From positions 42,439,001 to 42,503,000 of the forward strand of contig CM069876.1 of the NCBI GenBank assembly GCA_036172665.1: a stretch of DNA of 64,000 nt. The letters are read 5' to 3'. Position numbers and translations under genes: made by a program. A model generated the notes under the pieces. That model had not been told where the DNA came from and made no database searches. It saw only the letters and a program-made list of their open reading frames with translations. This stretch comes from Prosopocoilus inquinatus. Its lineage: Eukaryota; Arthropoda; Insecta; Coleoptera; Lucanidae. Shown piece after piece: positions 36,171 to 47,729 of this stretch (its first letter is position 1; the number at the start of each line of letters is the position of its first letter).

Positions 36171-36515
36171 CGTAAACGGGCCACTCACTGGGGAACATGT
36201 TGGGCAACATGCTCGATAACATGTTCGTCAACACGTTTTCTAGTGTGTGGCGTGCTACACACAGAACAATAAGCTCAAGCTCACGTCTTCACTTTAAGGG
36301 TATTTTTCCAGAAGCCTACTACTTACGAAACGAACATGTTGACCTACCTGAGGCTCAGGCTCAAGTCTTAGCTTTTGGGCAATTTTCCAGAAGCCTACTA
36401 CTTACGATCATGTTGACCAATCTTTCTACATACAAGCGAACTTGTTGCTACGAGTCATGTTGCCGAGCATGTCGCCCAACGTGTTCCCCAGTGAATGGCT
36501 TGCTTTACGTTGGTC
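36171..36515. mobile_element. MITE with long TIRs (CACTGGGGAACATGTTGG)
   Basis: The left TIR (CACTGGGGAACATGTTGGGC, continuing AACATGCTCG) matches the reverse complement of the right TIR (CACTGGGGAACACGTTGGGC). The pairing runs on outward through GCCAYTCA and inward for about 50 bp. The interior carries a direct duplication of about 75 bp with CCAGAAGCCTACTACTTACG. No coding capacity. Confidence 0.65.
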
Positions 36516-37160
36516 AACCCCATCAAAAAGTAAAGCAACAAAACATCGAATTCAATCGAAGTCATTTGCCCTTGTATCCAAATTAAAATTGAATTTGGGG
36601 CGTATTCTGTAACTTTCTAACGGGCTGCTAAAATTTAGAGGTCCTTTAAAATTCAAAATGCAGTTCCAGGATTGGTTGTTACCATAGCAACAAAATTTAA
36701 CATCCCTTTATACTTAGCGGTTTTGATACAGAATAGACTCCTTTAAAAACTGAAATCTGAATGAGCAGATTGTGTTTTATCCCCAAATCCAAAAATTTCT
36801 TGTGGAAATTGAACCCCCCCGATCTTTTGTATAAGTAAGAAACAGGCTAGTCTAAAACCGCCTAGGCAATTTTTTGGCTAGACATAATGACCAGTGGGAC
36901 GAAATGTGAAGCTCTAGCTTACAACACAGACAATTACTCGTCCTTTTTTAGAATTCTTTGCACTCGATGATGGAACTCAATTAATTTAATTGGTGATTTT
37001 CGAAACGCATTCAGCTCTGCGTCACAAAATAAAGCAATGGAATATGGTTCAATCGAAGTCATTTGTCGAAAAAATTTACATTAATGAGGAAGGCCAGACG
37101 GATTGGTTCAAGTTACTTTTCTTCGGGTGCTTGGTAACAGGGCCACTTAAAATTATGCAG

Positions 37161-38439
37161 ATCCCCACAAGCGGTGGAGGTGCGGGCAATTCCTTCCAAA
37201 ATTGCGTGCTGCTCCTTTTTCCGCCGGCCGGTCAATCTCCGGATTGATATTTTAACGGAGCCAATCTCCATAATGGTCATTTCAGCGATACGTCTCCCGG
37301 GCGCATTTAAGATATTGTATTACCATTTAAAGCTGTGTGCGAATATGTTCGTGCATCGCGATCCACTCAAAATATTGCATTTCTGAAGACATAAGGCCGC
37401 GGCCGGATAGATATTTTTATGGCTCGCACGAGCGATTTAATGGAATGGACTCAATCTTCTTTATATACCAACGCGATTCATAATTAATCTGCTTGAGTGC
37501 AGTTTTATTTTTATTTTCCTTAGCCGTTATCTAACCGCGTTGTTTACCTGTTTTCGTTAATATTAAAAACAAGATTTTTGGTTATCCTGTTATCCTAGCA
37601 CCTATTCATGAAATTAACACACAATTCGGAAATTATAATTTTTTTCTATTGAATCAAGTCAACATCAAACTTTACCTGGTACTAAAAGCTTCTTCTGGGG
37701 GAGCTGTGCTTGCTCCGTGTAATACGCCGAAGTCCACTGCCTCTCCGGAATCCAACCGGCAGCAGCAGCGGCAGCATTTTGGGTTTCGCACTGATTAGAA
37801 AACTGCCCTCGATAGCCCGTTGCTTCGGGGGGGCTCATGGAGATATACCCATAATTATCCCGAGGCCAAGCCGGGCCCGCTATTTTAAATCGCTCAAATC
37901 TAAAGTCCTCGTTAAGAGCGCTCTGTTCAAAAGATTGCTGAAGCTGCGGGAAACTAACATAAGACAGAAAAATAATTAGCGGGCCCCTGTTTAGCCTTAT
38001 CAGTAATTAAGAAAAAGCGCATTGAAAATTACAAAATAATTCCTTGAGGTACGAATAAAAACTGCAGCAAAATTTCAAAAACAAAATTAATAATAATAAT
38101 AATAATAACAATAATAGTGAAGAAGAAAATCCACGACCCCCAACTAATAATTATTTTGAATTCGCTTATTTCATGTACTAATTAAGCATCTGCATAGTCC
38201 ACTAAACACACGACTGAGTAGGGTGCAATTTCACTGAATACTGGCATCCCCCAGGTGAGAAGAGGACAACTCGAGTTCATTGCATAGTGGCGTACACGTG
38301 GACACATCGCTCACGTAGCCCGCAACGTGACTAAAGCTCGTGGATGCAGTCGTGGTGGAACATTTATTCCTCCGACTCGCAAACATTGCCGGGATTTTAC
38401 GCAGCACCGATAATTCCTATTTGTGTTTGTACTATTCGA
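37161..38439. other. Two GC-richer unique segments, possible regulatory elements
   Basis: 37160-37470 and 37690-37995 are non-repetitive, GC-richer than the surroundings, and hold homeodomain-type TAATTA words close by. The second has CAGCAGCAGCGGCAG and GGGCCCGCT. Neither has a convincing exon. A (TAA)n run lies at 38087-38110. Confidence 0.3.
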
Positions 38440-40020
38440 AATGATGCACATCAGAATCGTAAACAACAACAAAAGCATTTTCGGCACCCCCCCTAATACA
38501 GCATGATCAAAAAAAAAATCGTGACATTTACAAGAAAAATCAGTTTTAACATATTTGAGATGGACACCTTCAAGATTCGTAAATAACAGCAAAAACATTT
38601 TTGACAACCCCTATTTAATACAGAATGATCAAAACATTCAAGTAATCGCAACCTGACATTTACAAGACAATTTTATCGTAACATATTTGAGATGGAAAGA
38701 CACATTCAAGAATCATAAACAACACCAGAAACATTTTTGGCTACCCCTAATTAATACGTCATGATTAAAAAATTCAAGTAATCGTAAGGTGACATTTACA
38801 AGAAAAATCAGTTGTAACATATTTGAAATTACTTCTCCTGGACACCTTCAAGAATCGTAAATAACACCAAAAACATTTTTGACAACCCCTATTCAAGACA
38901 CAATGATCAGAAAAGTAAAGTAATCGTAACATGACATTTACAAGACAATTTTATCGTAACTTATTTGAGATGGAAAGATACTTTCAAGAATCGTAAACAC
39001 CAGAAACATTTTTGGCAACCCCTAATTAATCCAGTATGATTAAATAATTCAAGTAATCGTAACGTGACATTTACAAGAAAAATCAATTGTAACGTATTTG
39101 AGTTTACTTCTCATGGACACCTTCAAGAATCGTAAGCAACACCAGAAACATTTCTGGCAACCCCTAATTAATCCAGCGTGATTAAATAATTCAAGTAATC
39201 GTAACGTGACATTTACAACAAAAATCAATATTACTTATTCGAGATTACTTCTGAAGGACACTTTCAAGAATCATAAACAACATCAGAAACATTTTGGCGC
39301 CCATTATTTAATACAGAATGATCAAGAAATTCAAGTAATCGTAATATGACATTTACAAGACAATTTTATCGTAACATATTTGAGATTACGTCTCAAGGAC
39401 ACCTTCAAGAATCGTTAACAACACCAAAAACATTTTTGGCAAACCCTAATTAATATATATATAAATTCATGGTAACATATTACAACCCCTAGATTAAATA
39501 ATTCAAGTAATCGTGACGTGACATTTACAAGAAAAATAATTTGTAACCTATTCAAGATTACTTCTGATGGTCACCTTCAAAAATCGTAAATAACACCAAA
39601 AACATGTTTGACAATCCCTATTTAATATAGAATGATCAAAAAATTCAAGTAATCGTAACATGACATTTACAAGACAAATTCATGGTAACATATTTGAGAT
39701 TACGTCTCAAGGACACCTTCAAGAATCGTAAACAACACCAAAAACAAAACAAAATTTTTGGCTACCGGTAATTGATAGAGCATAATTAAATAATTCAAGT
39801 AATCGTAACGTGACATTTACAAAAAAAATCAATTGTAACATATTTAGGATTACACCTTCAAGAATCGTACACAATACCAAAAACATTTTCGGCAACCCCT
39901 AATTGATACAGCTTGATCACATAATTAAAATAATCGTAACATGACTCTTACAATTAAAATTAATTGTAATTGTAACACTATTTGAAATTACTTCTCATGG
40001 ATACCTTCAAGAATCGTCTC
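38440..40020. repeat. Satellite-like array, about 11 units of 120-160 bp
   Basis: The word AAGAATCGTAAACAACACCA and close variants recurs at about 38452, 38571, 38708, 38850, 38987, 39125, 39267, 39409, 39569, 39720, 39860 and 40009. Each unit continues CATTTTTGGCAACCCCTAAT, ATTCAAGTAATCGTAACGTG, ACATTTACAAGAAAAATCA and TATTTGAGATTACTTCTC. The unit at 39409-39569 carries an AT-repeat insertion of about 20 bp. Confidence 0.85.
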
Positions 40021-40079
40021 AACGTCTCATTGAGAGTTTCGTCAGTAATGATGAATTAAAAAAAAAAGAACTCAAAACT

Positions 40080-40875
40080 AACTATTACAAATTTTAATGG
40101 AAAAAAGTTGTCCAGGGAAGGGAGAGTTCAAATTTGAAACTTCTACGTATACATTTTAATTAGAAGGTCAAGAGTGTTGTGATGTTAAGCTGGATAGCTA
40201 AGACTGTGGAACAAAATGAAGCAAGTAATTAAGGGAGGCAATCTGTCATTTTTAAGGTTGGCAAAGCAGCGTTTTCTGCTTTTCTCCTTTCACGATAAAA
40301 GTCGCTGCATTGCTTGTGACTGTATAAAGAAATATACAGTCGACAATGCTTGACATTTTTTTAGGCGAAGGAAGACTTAAAATTTTAAATTTTTATTCAC
40401 TTTAATTGGAAGGCCAAGAAGGTTGTGATATTAAGCTTGATAGCTGATACTATGGAACAAAATGAAGCTAGTAATGAAGAGAGATAATCCGCCATTTTGA
40501 GGGTTAGAAAAACAACGTGTTCTCCTTTTTTTACACGATGAAAGTCGTTGATGAAAATATGCATTGCTTTTGACTGTCTAAAGAGATAAAGAGATACAAA
40601 GTTGACAGTTCTTGACATTGTTTTTTATATGAAGGGAGACCTAAAATTTGAAATTTCTGTTCATTTTAATTGGAAGATCAAGACTTGTGATATTAAACTT
40701 CATAGCTAATACCGTGGAACAAAATGAAGCAAGTAATGACAGGAGGCATTTTGAAGGTTGGCAAAACTTGTTCTCCTTTTATTTACACGATAAAGTCACT
40801 GATAAAAATATGCGCTGCTTCTGACTATACTACACAGAGATATTACAACGTTGACGATGCTCGACATTTTTTAGG
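40080..40875. repeat. Three-copy tandem array, about 250 bp
   Basis: Shared in order: TTTTAATTGGAAGRTCAAGA, GTTGTGATATTAAGCTTGAT, AGCTRATACTRTGGAACAAA, ATGAAGCAAGTAATGA, GCCATTTTGAGGGTTGGCAA, TTCTCCTTTT, ACACGATGAAAGTCGYTGAT, GACTGTAT-AAAGA and GACRATGCTTGACATTTTTT. It follows directly on the 140-bp satellite. Confidence 0.8.
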
Positions 40876-41160
40876 TAATTGGTAAATATTATATTTACCA
40901 ATTTTAATCGTTCAAAATAATTAAAATGATGTTCTGGATATTCACAAGCGTTTTACGCTAGACCCAGAGCATGTTCGTAAACTGTCTTCTGTGTTTCTTG
41001 TATAATATTCTTTCTCTCTCATATAAATGATTTTGCATATCTTGCCTTTTATGTTATTCATTCCCATGGGCTACCCAAGAAGACCTTACCAACCCAATCT
41101 TAAAGTAGAAAGTAGTCAAAAATAACTGTTTGAATTGACAATGGCAAATTTTATTTTGGT

Positions 41161-41219
41161 ATTCCATAGATTCCATAAGTACCAGTAAGATTCCATAGAT
41201 TCCATAAGGACCAAGAAGA
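41161..41219. repeat. 29-bp direct duplication
   Basis: ATTCCATAGATTCCATAAGT and the following nine bases are repeated once in tandem with three changes, just before the retrotransposon fragment. Confidence 0.6.
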
Positions 41220-41223
41220 GAAA

Positions 41224-41363
41224 ATGAAAACACAATCAGAAGAAAAATAAACAGAACTTACGGAATAGCAACCTGCTTATGTAAAATAAAAAGAGGGAGA
41301 CCGAAAAACAGATGGAAACATGAGGTGGAACAGGATATCAAAAACATAATACAGGAATAAGTG
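41224..41363 (+). pseudogene. C-terminal fragment of a non-LTR retrotransposon reading frame
   Basis: One forward frame reads TYGIATCLCKIKRGRPKNRW and continues KHEVEQDIKN to a stop at about 41363. The GRPKxRWxxxVExDIK pattern resembles the extreme C-terminal end of LINE ORF2 proteins, where a GRPxxRW motif follows the reverse transcriptase. The fragment is only about 45 codons and no reverse transcriptase domain is present upstream, so it is a relic. The match is by motif only. Confidence 0.35.
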
Positions 41364-41958
41364 AAAACAAAAGAGAAGAAATAAAATTGAATAGAGAAAA
41401 TAGTGGACAAAACGAAAACCCAAACGACCAACACGTAAGTAAGGACTAAACCACCTCAGAACTTTGGATTATAAAATTTTAAGGGCCTCAGGTTGAAGCA
41501 GATTTTTAGGGCATAAAGCCACAGGGTACCCAAATTTTGAGATGAGTTTCATTTGTTTCGTGCGACAGGTTTATGTTCCGCCTGCTTTCCGAGTTATAGC
41601 CTCGGTTTCAATAAATTCTCCAACTCAGAGCGATTGACGAATTTGCTGCACTAAAGCAGTGTAATTAACTGGAAAATTAGGGAATGCTTCCCAAAAATGT
41701 TCGATGTAACCAGGAATCGAATAGTTCCATGTCCTTTTTTCTTGGTGTTCTGTACATTTTTGAAGTAATTTTGTTGAGAAAAATCTTACGTCGATTATCA
41801 AAATAAATTTTAAATTTATGTCACAATTCTACAACTTCAATTTTTTTAATTTAATTAATCAAGCCGAAAGCCTGTGTTGCCAAATTTACGGTAAATATCA
41901 CAGCCTACTCTAATTAAAAATTCCGTTCATCGTATGATATAAGATCCTTCTGGCAAGG

Positions 41959-41995
41959 TGACAGTTCAAGGTTACGTTATAACCTTGAACTGTCA
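41959..41995. repeat. Perfect 16-bp hairpin
   Basis: TGACAGTTCAAGGTTA, five-base loop CGTTA, TAACCTTGAACTGTCA. It lies directly before the partial MITE family 1 copy. It could be an excision footprint or the end of a separate element. Confidence 0.55.
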
Positions 41996-42001
41996 AAGTA
42001 C

Positions 42002-42105
42002 AAGCGTTTTAATAGACTGCTCTAGAACACTCTATGAGAATCTCCATCTCTTATTATTATATGTGATTAAAACAGAATGAGGACACTCTGAGAGTATTAT
42101 ACAAC
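42002..42105. mobile_element. MITE family 1, decayed partial copy
   Basis: AAGCGTTTT followed by ATCTCCATCTCTTATTATTA and GATTAAAACAGAATGAGGA resembles copy 3. The right terminus is missing or too diverged to recognise. Confidence 0.4.
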
Positions 42106-44897
42106 AATCAATTCAAAACTCTTTTAAATTTGCACAAAAAGTTAACAATAAATAGTGACCGATTTACTTTAAACATAACCTCACGTACTATTATCTGTCT
42201 TAATAGAGTTGCCAACACAGTTTCTTGTAAAATAAATTCCTTAGGTTACCAGACAACTTTTTCTTGATCACATTGTATTCAAATAATTTTTTTCAATATT
42301 AAATTATGTGGAATTAAATTACGCGAGGACATTCATAAAACTCTTCTGAATGTAGACGACAAAGACCGACGCTAATTTATTGCTAAGTGTTCAAATGAAA
42401 CACGCAGGATTTAGATTTTCACACATTTTGAAGCCACATGCTTTACATCTATTAATATAATCATTTGTAGTATATTATGATGACGCCTGTCATGAATTTC
42501 TATTTTTTAAAACAAAATTTCTTATTAATTTAATTTAATTTAATTTTTTCAAGACTTTGTTTTTGGAGAACATTTTAGTAAAACTTGATTTATCTTCAAC
42601 ATGTTCAGTTACATAAAATAAAAGAAATCTACAAAATGTTATTAAAATGAAAAAAAAAGAAAAATGTTAGATACAGAACTCAACCTATTTCAGTGCACCC
42701 AACATTGATTTAGTGATTTATGCACCAAAATCGGAAAATCTATTGCTAATTGATTAGTCAGTAATCAGACAGTTTATAATGAGTTTAGACAAGTCGAAAG
42801 TTTAGTGTTTTCACAGCCGATTTAGTGACGAATTATTTGAAAATAATTTTAATCGTCCATCCCTCACTCTTGCATTCCTTAAAATTTAAACCATATTTAA
42901 GTTAATTCTATCATTTTCTGTTGACATCTGACATAATTAAAGTGACTGGCGTTGTTCATCAAGCATTCACCACCAATTAGCTGAGATCAGTGATGCCAAT
43001 CCTAGCACATTTGTATTAAATCTAGTAAGTACAGTCGCGAGCAATAAATGTTGATCGTCAGATTGTCAACAAATTCGATGCCTGATTTGTATTTTTACTA
43101 AAAATAAGGAGACTGTCGTCTTACTAAATTTTGAATTCTGTGAATATTTTTTTTTAAATATAATTTATTTTCGGCATTTTTTTGATAAACGATGGGATTT
43201 TTGCTTAAAAATTTTAATTTCCGGAATTTAATGCTCGCCAATGTTAGCCAAACTTCAAATCAGTAAAAAAGAAGCGTTCTTCTGACCTCATTGCAAGGAA
43301 AAAAAAAGTTCAATTTAAGTGAGGAAGCGGAAGTGAGGTAAGATTATCATCAAATCATTGTAAAAAGAAAGCGAAAATTGTAAGACATCGGCAAAGTTTC
43401 TGTGCAAATATGTACTTTTCAAAAAAGTTAGAACTTTAGTTTTTTTTTTAGGGATTTCAAATTTAAATTAAACATTCAGTATGAAGATAAGATCCTTTTT
43501 TTTAGATGCCTGATGTGTGACTAATTTTAAGCTTAATGAATTAATAAATTTTTTTGAACCTCTCTTTCTAAAATGTTCTAAAAAATATTTTGTTCTTGAT
43601 AGGCTTTTACAACTGTTTGTGAGGAGTTTTTTTTTTTCATTCATTCAATTATTCATCATTGAACGTATTTTTCAATTTGCTGGCAAGTCAGGTTTGAGAG
43701 TTTCGAGTAAATCCGTTCAACATCAGCTTCTTACGAACAGAAATTTAAAAGTTTAAAAATTGTAAGATTTTACGTTTCTACCGAGACTGAGAAAATGCGA
43801 ATTTCGTTCTGGGACGTGTTCCATCTTTAGATTTTTTTTTTGATGTAGTTATTAAATATTAACATTTTTAAATGTAAGTACTTTCTTCTTTTTCTAACTT
43901 TTGACATTTTTTTCAATTCCTTCCGGTCCTATTTGACTTTAATATGAAATACAACATATTACAATATAATACAATATTACAACAGTCAATTTGAAATTTG
44001 GCTGAAATAAATAAATTTCTTTTCCTCCGCGATTTACGTTCGCGATTCATTCTTAGTTTATTTATTTATGAACCGAGATTCCGTGAACTTTTAAGTATGC
44101 TAGAATTATGTAATCCTCCTGTTTCTTTTGCTTCCCGACGACGCAGTCGAGTTTTTCTCGATTCTTTCGCGTGGCAAATTACTCGAACATGCCTCCCATT
44201 CCTCGGCGAGCAACAAAAACATCAATTATATAAATCGCCATGAACTAACAGCTGATTACATACGCGAATTAATAGCATAATAATAAGCTCGTTTGTTATT
44301 TAAAATAAACACTCCGGAGTACGCGCACATACGGTCGATATGTCAGCAACCGATATAAATAGAAACGCCTGGAAAAATGTGCCTTGTAAAATCGTAGTAA
44401 TTATTTCCTATTATAAATATTTATCAGTATCAGCCACTATATTAATTAGATAGTGCAAATCGAGCTGTATTTTTATTTCACGGTGTACGTTGACAACATT
44501 TTTTTCGCATTATCTTATCGAGGGATAATAATTAATATTTTCTTGTAATTTGCTGCAATATGCCAGAGAGAATTGAGAAATAATTAGCATTAAACAAAGC
44601 AACAATTTTATGAGCGTTTTATTATTAACATGCACTGTACTTCCTGCTGACGTAGTTATGATAAAAATAAACAAGAGTAATTTGCAGAATTTTTTATTTA
44701 AGAAATTGTTGTCAACAACGTATAAAGAAAAAATTAAATTAAAAACATGGATGGCCCCCCTTTTAAACTACCCTCTTCCCTGTACAAGGTTTGATTATAT
44801 TTCTTTCCAACAAAAAAAAGTTTTAAATGCAAATAAAGTTTGGAGAAAACACTTTATCTTTTTTCGAATTGCTTGTGATTCAATTGATTCAATTTAT
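42106..44897. other. No gene recognised; unique segment at 44000-44560
   Basis: Mostly AT-rich. 44000-44560 has a complex, non-repetitive texture with many TAATTA-like words (for example near 44430-44540), as seen in insect regulatory elements. This is an impression only. Confidence 0.3.
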
Positions 44898-45480
44898 TAT
44901 ACAGGGTGTCGCAACGCTGTGTCCTTAGGCAATATCTCGATAACTACTGAAGATACAAAAAAAGTTTCAAGACATTCTTTCTTTTAATTTTAGAGCTTTA
45001 CAACCCAAATTATTTTCATCTTTACAAGATGAATCAAAAAGTTGGTGCTAGAAGCAACTTCTTTATTTCAAAGGGCACACCCTATATATGATATCAAATT
45101 TGGATTGCCCTTAAAATTCCACACATTTTTTTGTATATTTTATAAAAATAAATAGAATATGAACAAATAGAATGGTTGCAAAACACAGTTCTTAGATAAA
45201 ATGTTAAATATCTCAAAGTTTGTTAAACTTAGGGATAAAGAATGGTATATAAAAAATGTATAGGATTTTATGGGCGACCTAAATTTAACATCATATCTAA
45301 GGGGTGTTGCCTGAAATAAAAAAGCTGCATCCAGTACCAATGTTTTTATTCAACCTGTATAGATTAAAATACTCTTATGTTGTAGTCGAAATAAAAATAT
45401 CTTGAAATCTTTTTTGTACACGTATCTTCAGTAGTCATCGAGATATAGCCCGACAAGGAACTGTTGATACACCCTGTATA
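44898..45480. mobile_element. 583-bp inverted-repeat element with TATACAGGGTGT ends
   Basis: Left TATACAGGGTGT, then TATCTCGAT and ACTACTGAAGATAC; right, mirrored, TATACAGGGTGT, TATCTCGATG and ACTACTGAAGATAC. Arm similarity runs for about 85 bp, then weakens. The size is close to the 28.6-kb element but the arm sequence differs beyond ACAGGGTG, so they are separate families sharing a terminal word. No coding capacity. Confidence 0.6.
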
Positions 45481-47729
45481 ATTTAAACTGAACCAAATCT
45501 TCCATGTACAGAATAAGAAATAGGGTAGTGGAGAACGGCCCTAACAATAGTGAGGAAACTAAATTCCACTGGTTTGCATTAAGGTATTATTAAATTGCTT
45601 TAATAACACAAAGAATAAAAATATTACATTCTACTGTGGCATTAATGTAATTAGAGTTATTACATAAAGATTCAATTTTATATTAAAATTACATTTAATT
45701 ACATTCAGCTGGTAATAATGAACTTTACCTAGAAAGAATGCACGTATTTATCATACTTGTATGAACGTGAAAACAGGGAAGGGATTGAAGTATGAAAATT
45801 AAATGTGTTTTGTCAAATTCTATAGCTTATAGCACTCTCCCCTCCACCCTTAATTTATTGTTGATTAATCGTGAACCCGATGATAGTGCTCATAATGGTA
45901 TTAAATTACAAAAAACAAAAAAAAATTGGAAGGTAAAATAAACACAAATTTGTGTTTAGTTTTCCTTTCATTTTTTTCATATTTCTTAACTTATAAAATA
46001 TTGTAGATACTTTCAGTTTTCTTCAGTTTTTCACGTGTTCCTTTTTTCCCCCAGCAATAATTTCCTTTAATCATCCTTCTCCTTCTGCAATAAATTAAAA
46101 TTATATTAGCTCGATGACGTACCTACACCTAATAATGGGATCAAGCAAAAATACTTAAAAGAAACCATTTTATTTTTTCGATGCTGATTGAAAGTAAGTG
46201 TTTACAGCTCAACATATGGCTTACCAGAACGAACACCTACATTCGGCCGTGCAACTTTCACTTTTATCGGCACAGAGAAATGGCAAAACTATAAAATAAA
46301 CGCGGGCGAAGACGCCTGTACCCAATGGAAATGGTGTTTCCTCAAGGGGGCGCGCACTGATTTATTTATACTTCTTGCAAGTCACATAAATAAAAGAAAG
46401 AACAAAAAAAGAAAAACGGGCGAAGTGAACGGTGCTTGTAGTTTCTTTGTAAATCGACACAGACTCTTAAACGGTAGTTTCGATTTTGCTTCCTTCCACC
46501 CTCGCCTTGATTTTACAAGCGAAAGAGAAATTGCTTCATTTGAAATCGATTTCAAATAAATTAATCAGTCTGACAGGGCCTCGTTTAATTTAAAGATGAT
46601 GAGACTATAAAACGTTCGTCGAGAAATCTATGAAAATCGTTTTCAGGAAATTAGAAACAAATCTTAAAACCTACATTAAAGAAAAGCCTTACCTTTGATG
46701 AGAACTCAAAAGCAAGTTTTATTTCCCACACTGAGCTTACCTGCAACAAGAAAAAAAATTCATTAAAAAATTCATCAGACTATTTTGTGCTTCTTAATTT
46801 TTAAAAGATATTTGTTTTGGAATTATGTAAAGTCAGGGCCAATTAAAGTGCACATTGCAAAATCCTTTACACAGCGAAAGGCGTCAGGGGATCCCCAGAA
46901 CGGCAAGCAACGCTTGCGCAGTTATTTCCGCAAAATGAAACGCGACGGTTTATAAACATGTCATATTTACGTACATCCAATTATGAGAACTAGCGTTTAA
47001 AGGATGGTAAGATTTGGTAAGACGTAATTCAACTGATAAGTCAATAGTTTATCCGTTGAACTTGATTGAACAAGGTAGTCAATTATTCAATAGTCGTTGA
47101 CAATTAAGAGAAAACGAAAATAACTGAAACAGGATTTCTCGTAAGATCTGGCATCCCTGTATTTAGGAATAGTTCAATTTATCCTCGCACAATGTTGGCA
47201 ATACCAGTGGCTCTCGATTTTAGAATTATTAATGTTGTTCAGTGAAAATAAAAACGAAAAAAAGGCAAAGTGCTGCATTTTTTTTTTTTTAATAAAGTAT
47301 ACGACTTATTTTTGTTCTGTCAGTGTAGCCACACGTAATACGTAAAGTACACTAAAAACCTTGGCGCCAAATTCAAATCAAAAGTAGAACGAAATTATTT
47401 TTTTGATAATTCGATTAGAATGAGTAAAAGTAAAACCTGTCAAACATTTTAATTTAATACTCCTATTTGCAAAAACTTTGACTAAACTAAGGTAAGTTTG
47501 AAGGATTAACATTTCCTTCTTTTGAAAAACAGGATCTTCATTTCAATTTTAACGTAAATCTAGCGTGCTTATTTTTTAATTTAAAATTTACTGTGTATCG
47601 GAAATTACGAGAAATCCGCCCCAAAAGCAGAAAAATTTACATTTGGCAACATTGCGCACTTGACACTCCAATCGAAATCTAATAACACTTTCTATTCAGA
47701 TACCCTCTATGCACTGACTCTATCTCGCC
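45481..47729. other. No gene recognised
   Basis: A 123-codon forward frame at 46188-46559 shows no recognisable domain. A palindromic patch (CAGGGGATCCCCAG) lies at 46885-46898, followed by GCAAGCAACGCTTGC. Confidence 0.45.

Larger units (their letters stand above)
35410..37160. repeat. Three-copy tandem array interrupted by two MITEs
   Basis: Units start near 35410, 35810 and 36785. Shared in order: AATTTCTTGTGGAAATTGAA-type, CTTGTATAAGYMAGAAAC, CTAGACGTCATCGGYGGGA, GAAGCTTTAGCTTACAACA, GACAATTACTTGCCC, CGAAACGAATTTAG, AAATAAAGCA, CAATCGAAGTCATTTG and GGGCCACTTAAAATT. In unit 2 the sequence breaks off after CGAATTTAG (36009), two MITEs follow, and the unit resumes near 36520 with AGTAAAGCAACAA. 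Confidence 0.7.

Noticed and set aside
46188..46559. 123-codon forward frame
   Set aside because: No signal peptide, domain or splice context that I recognise.
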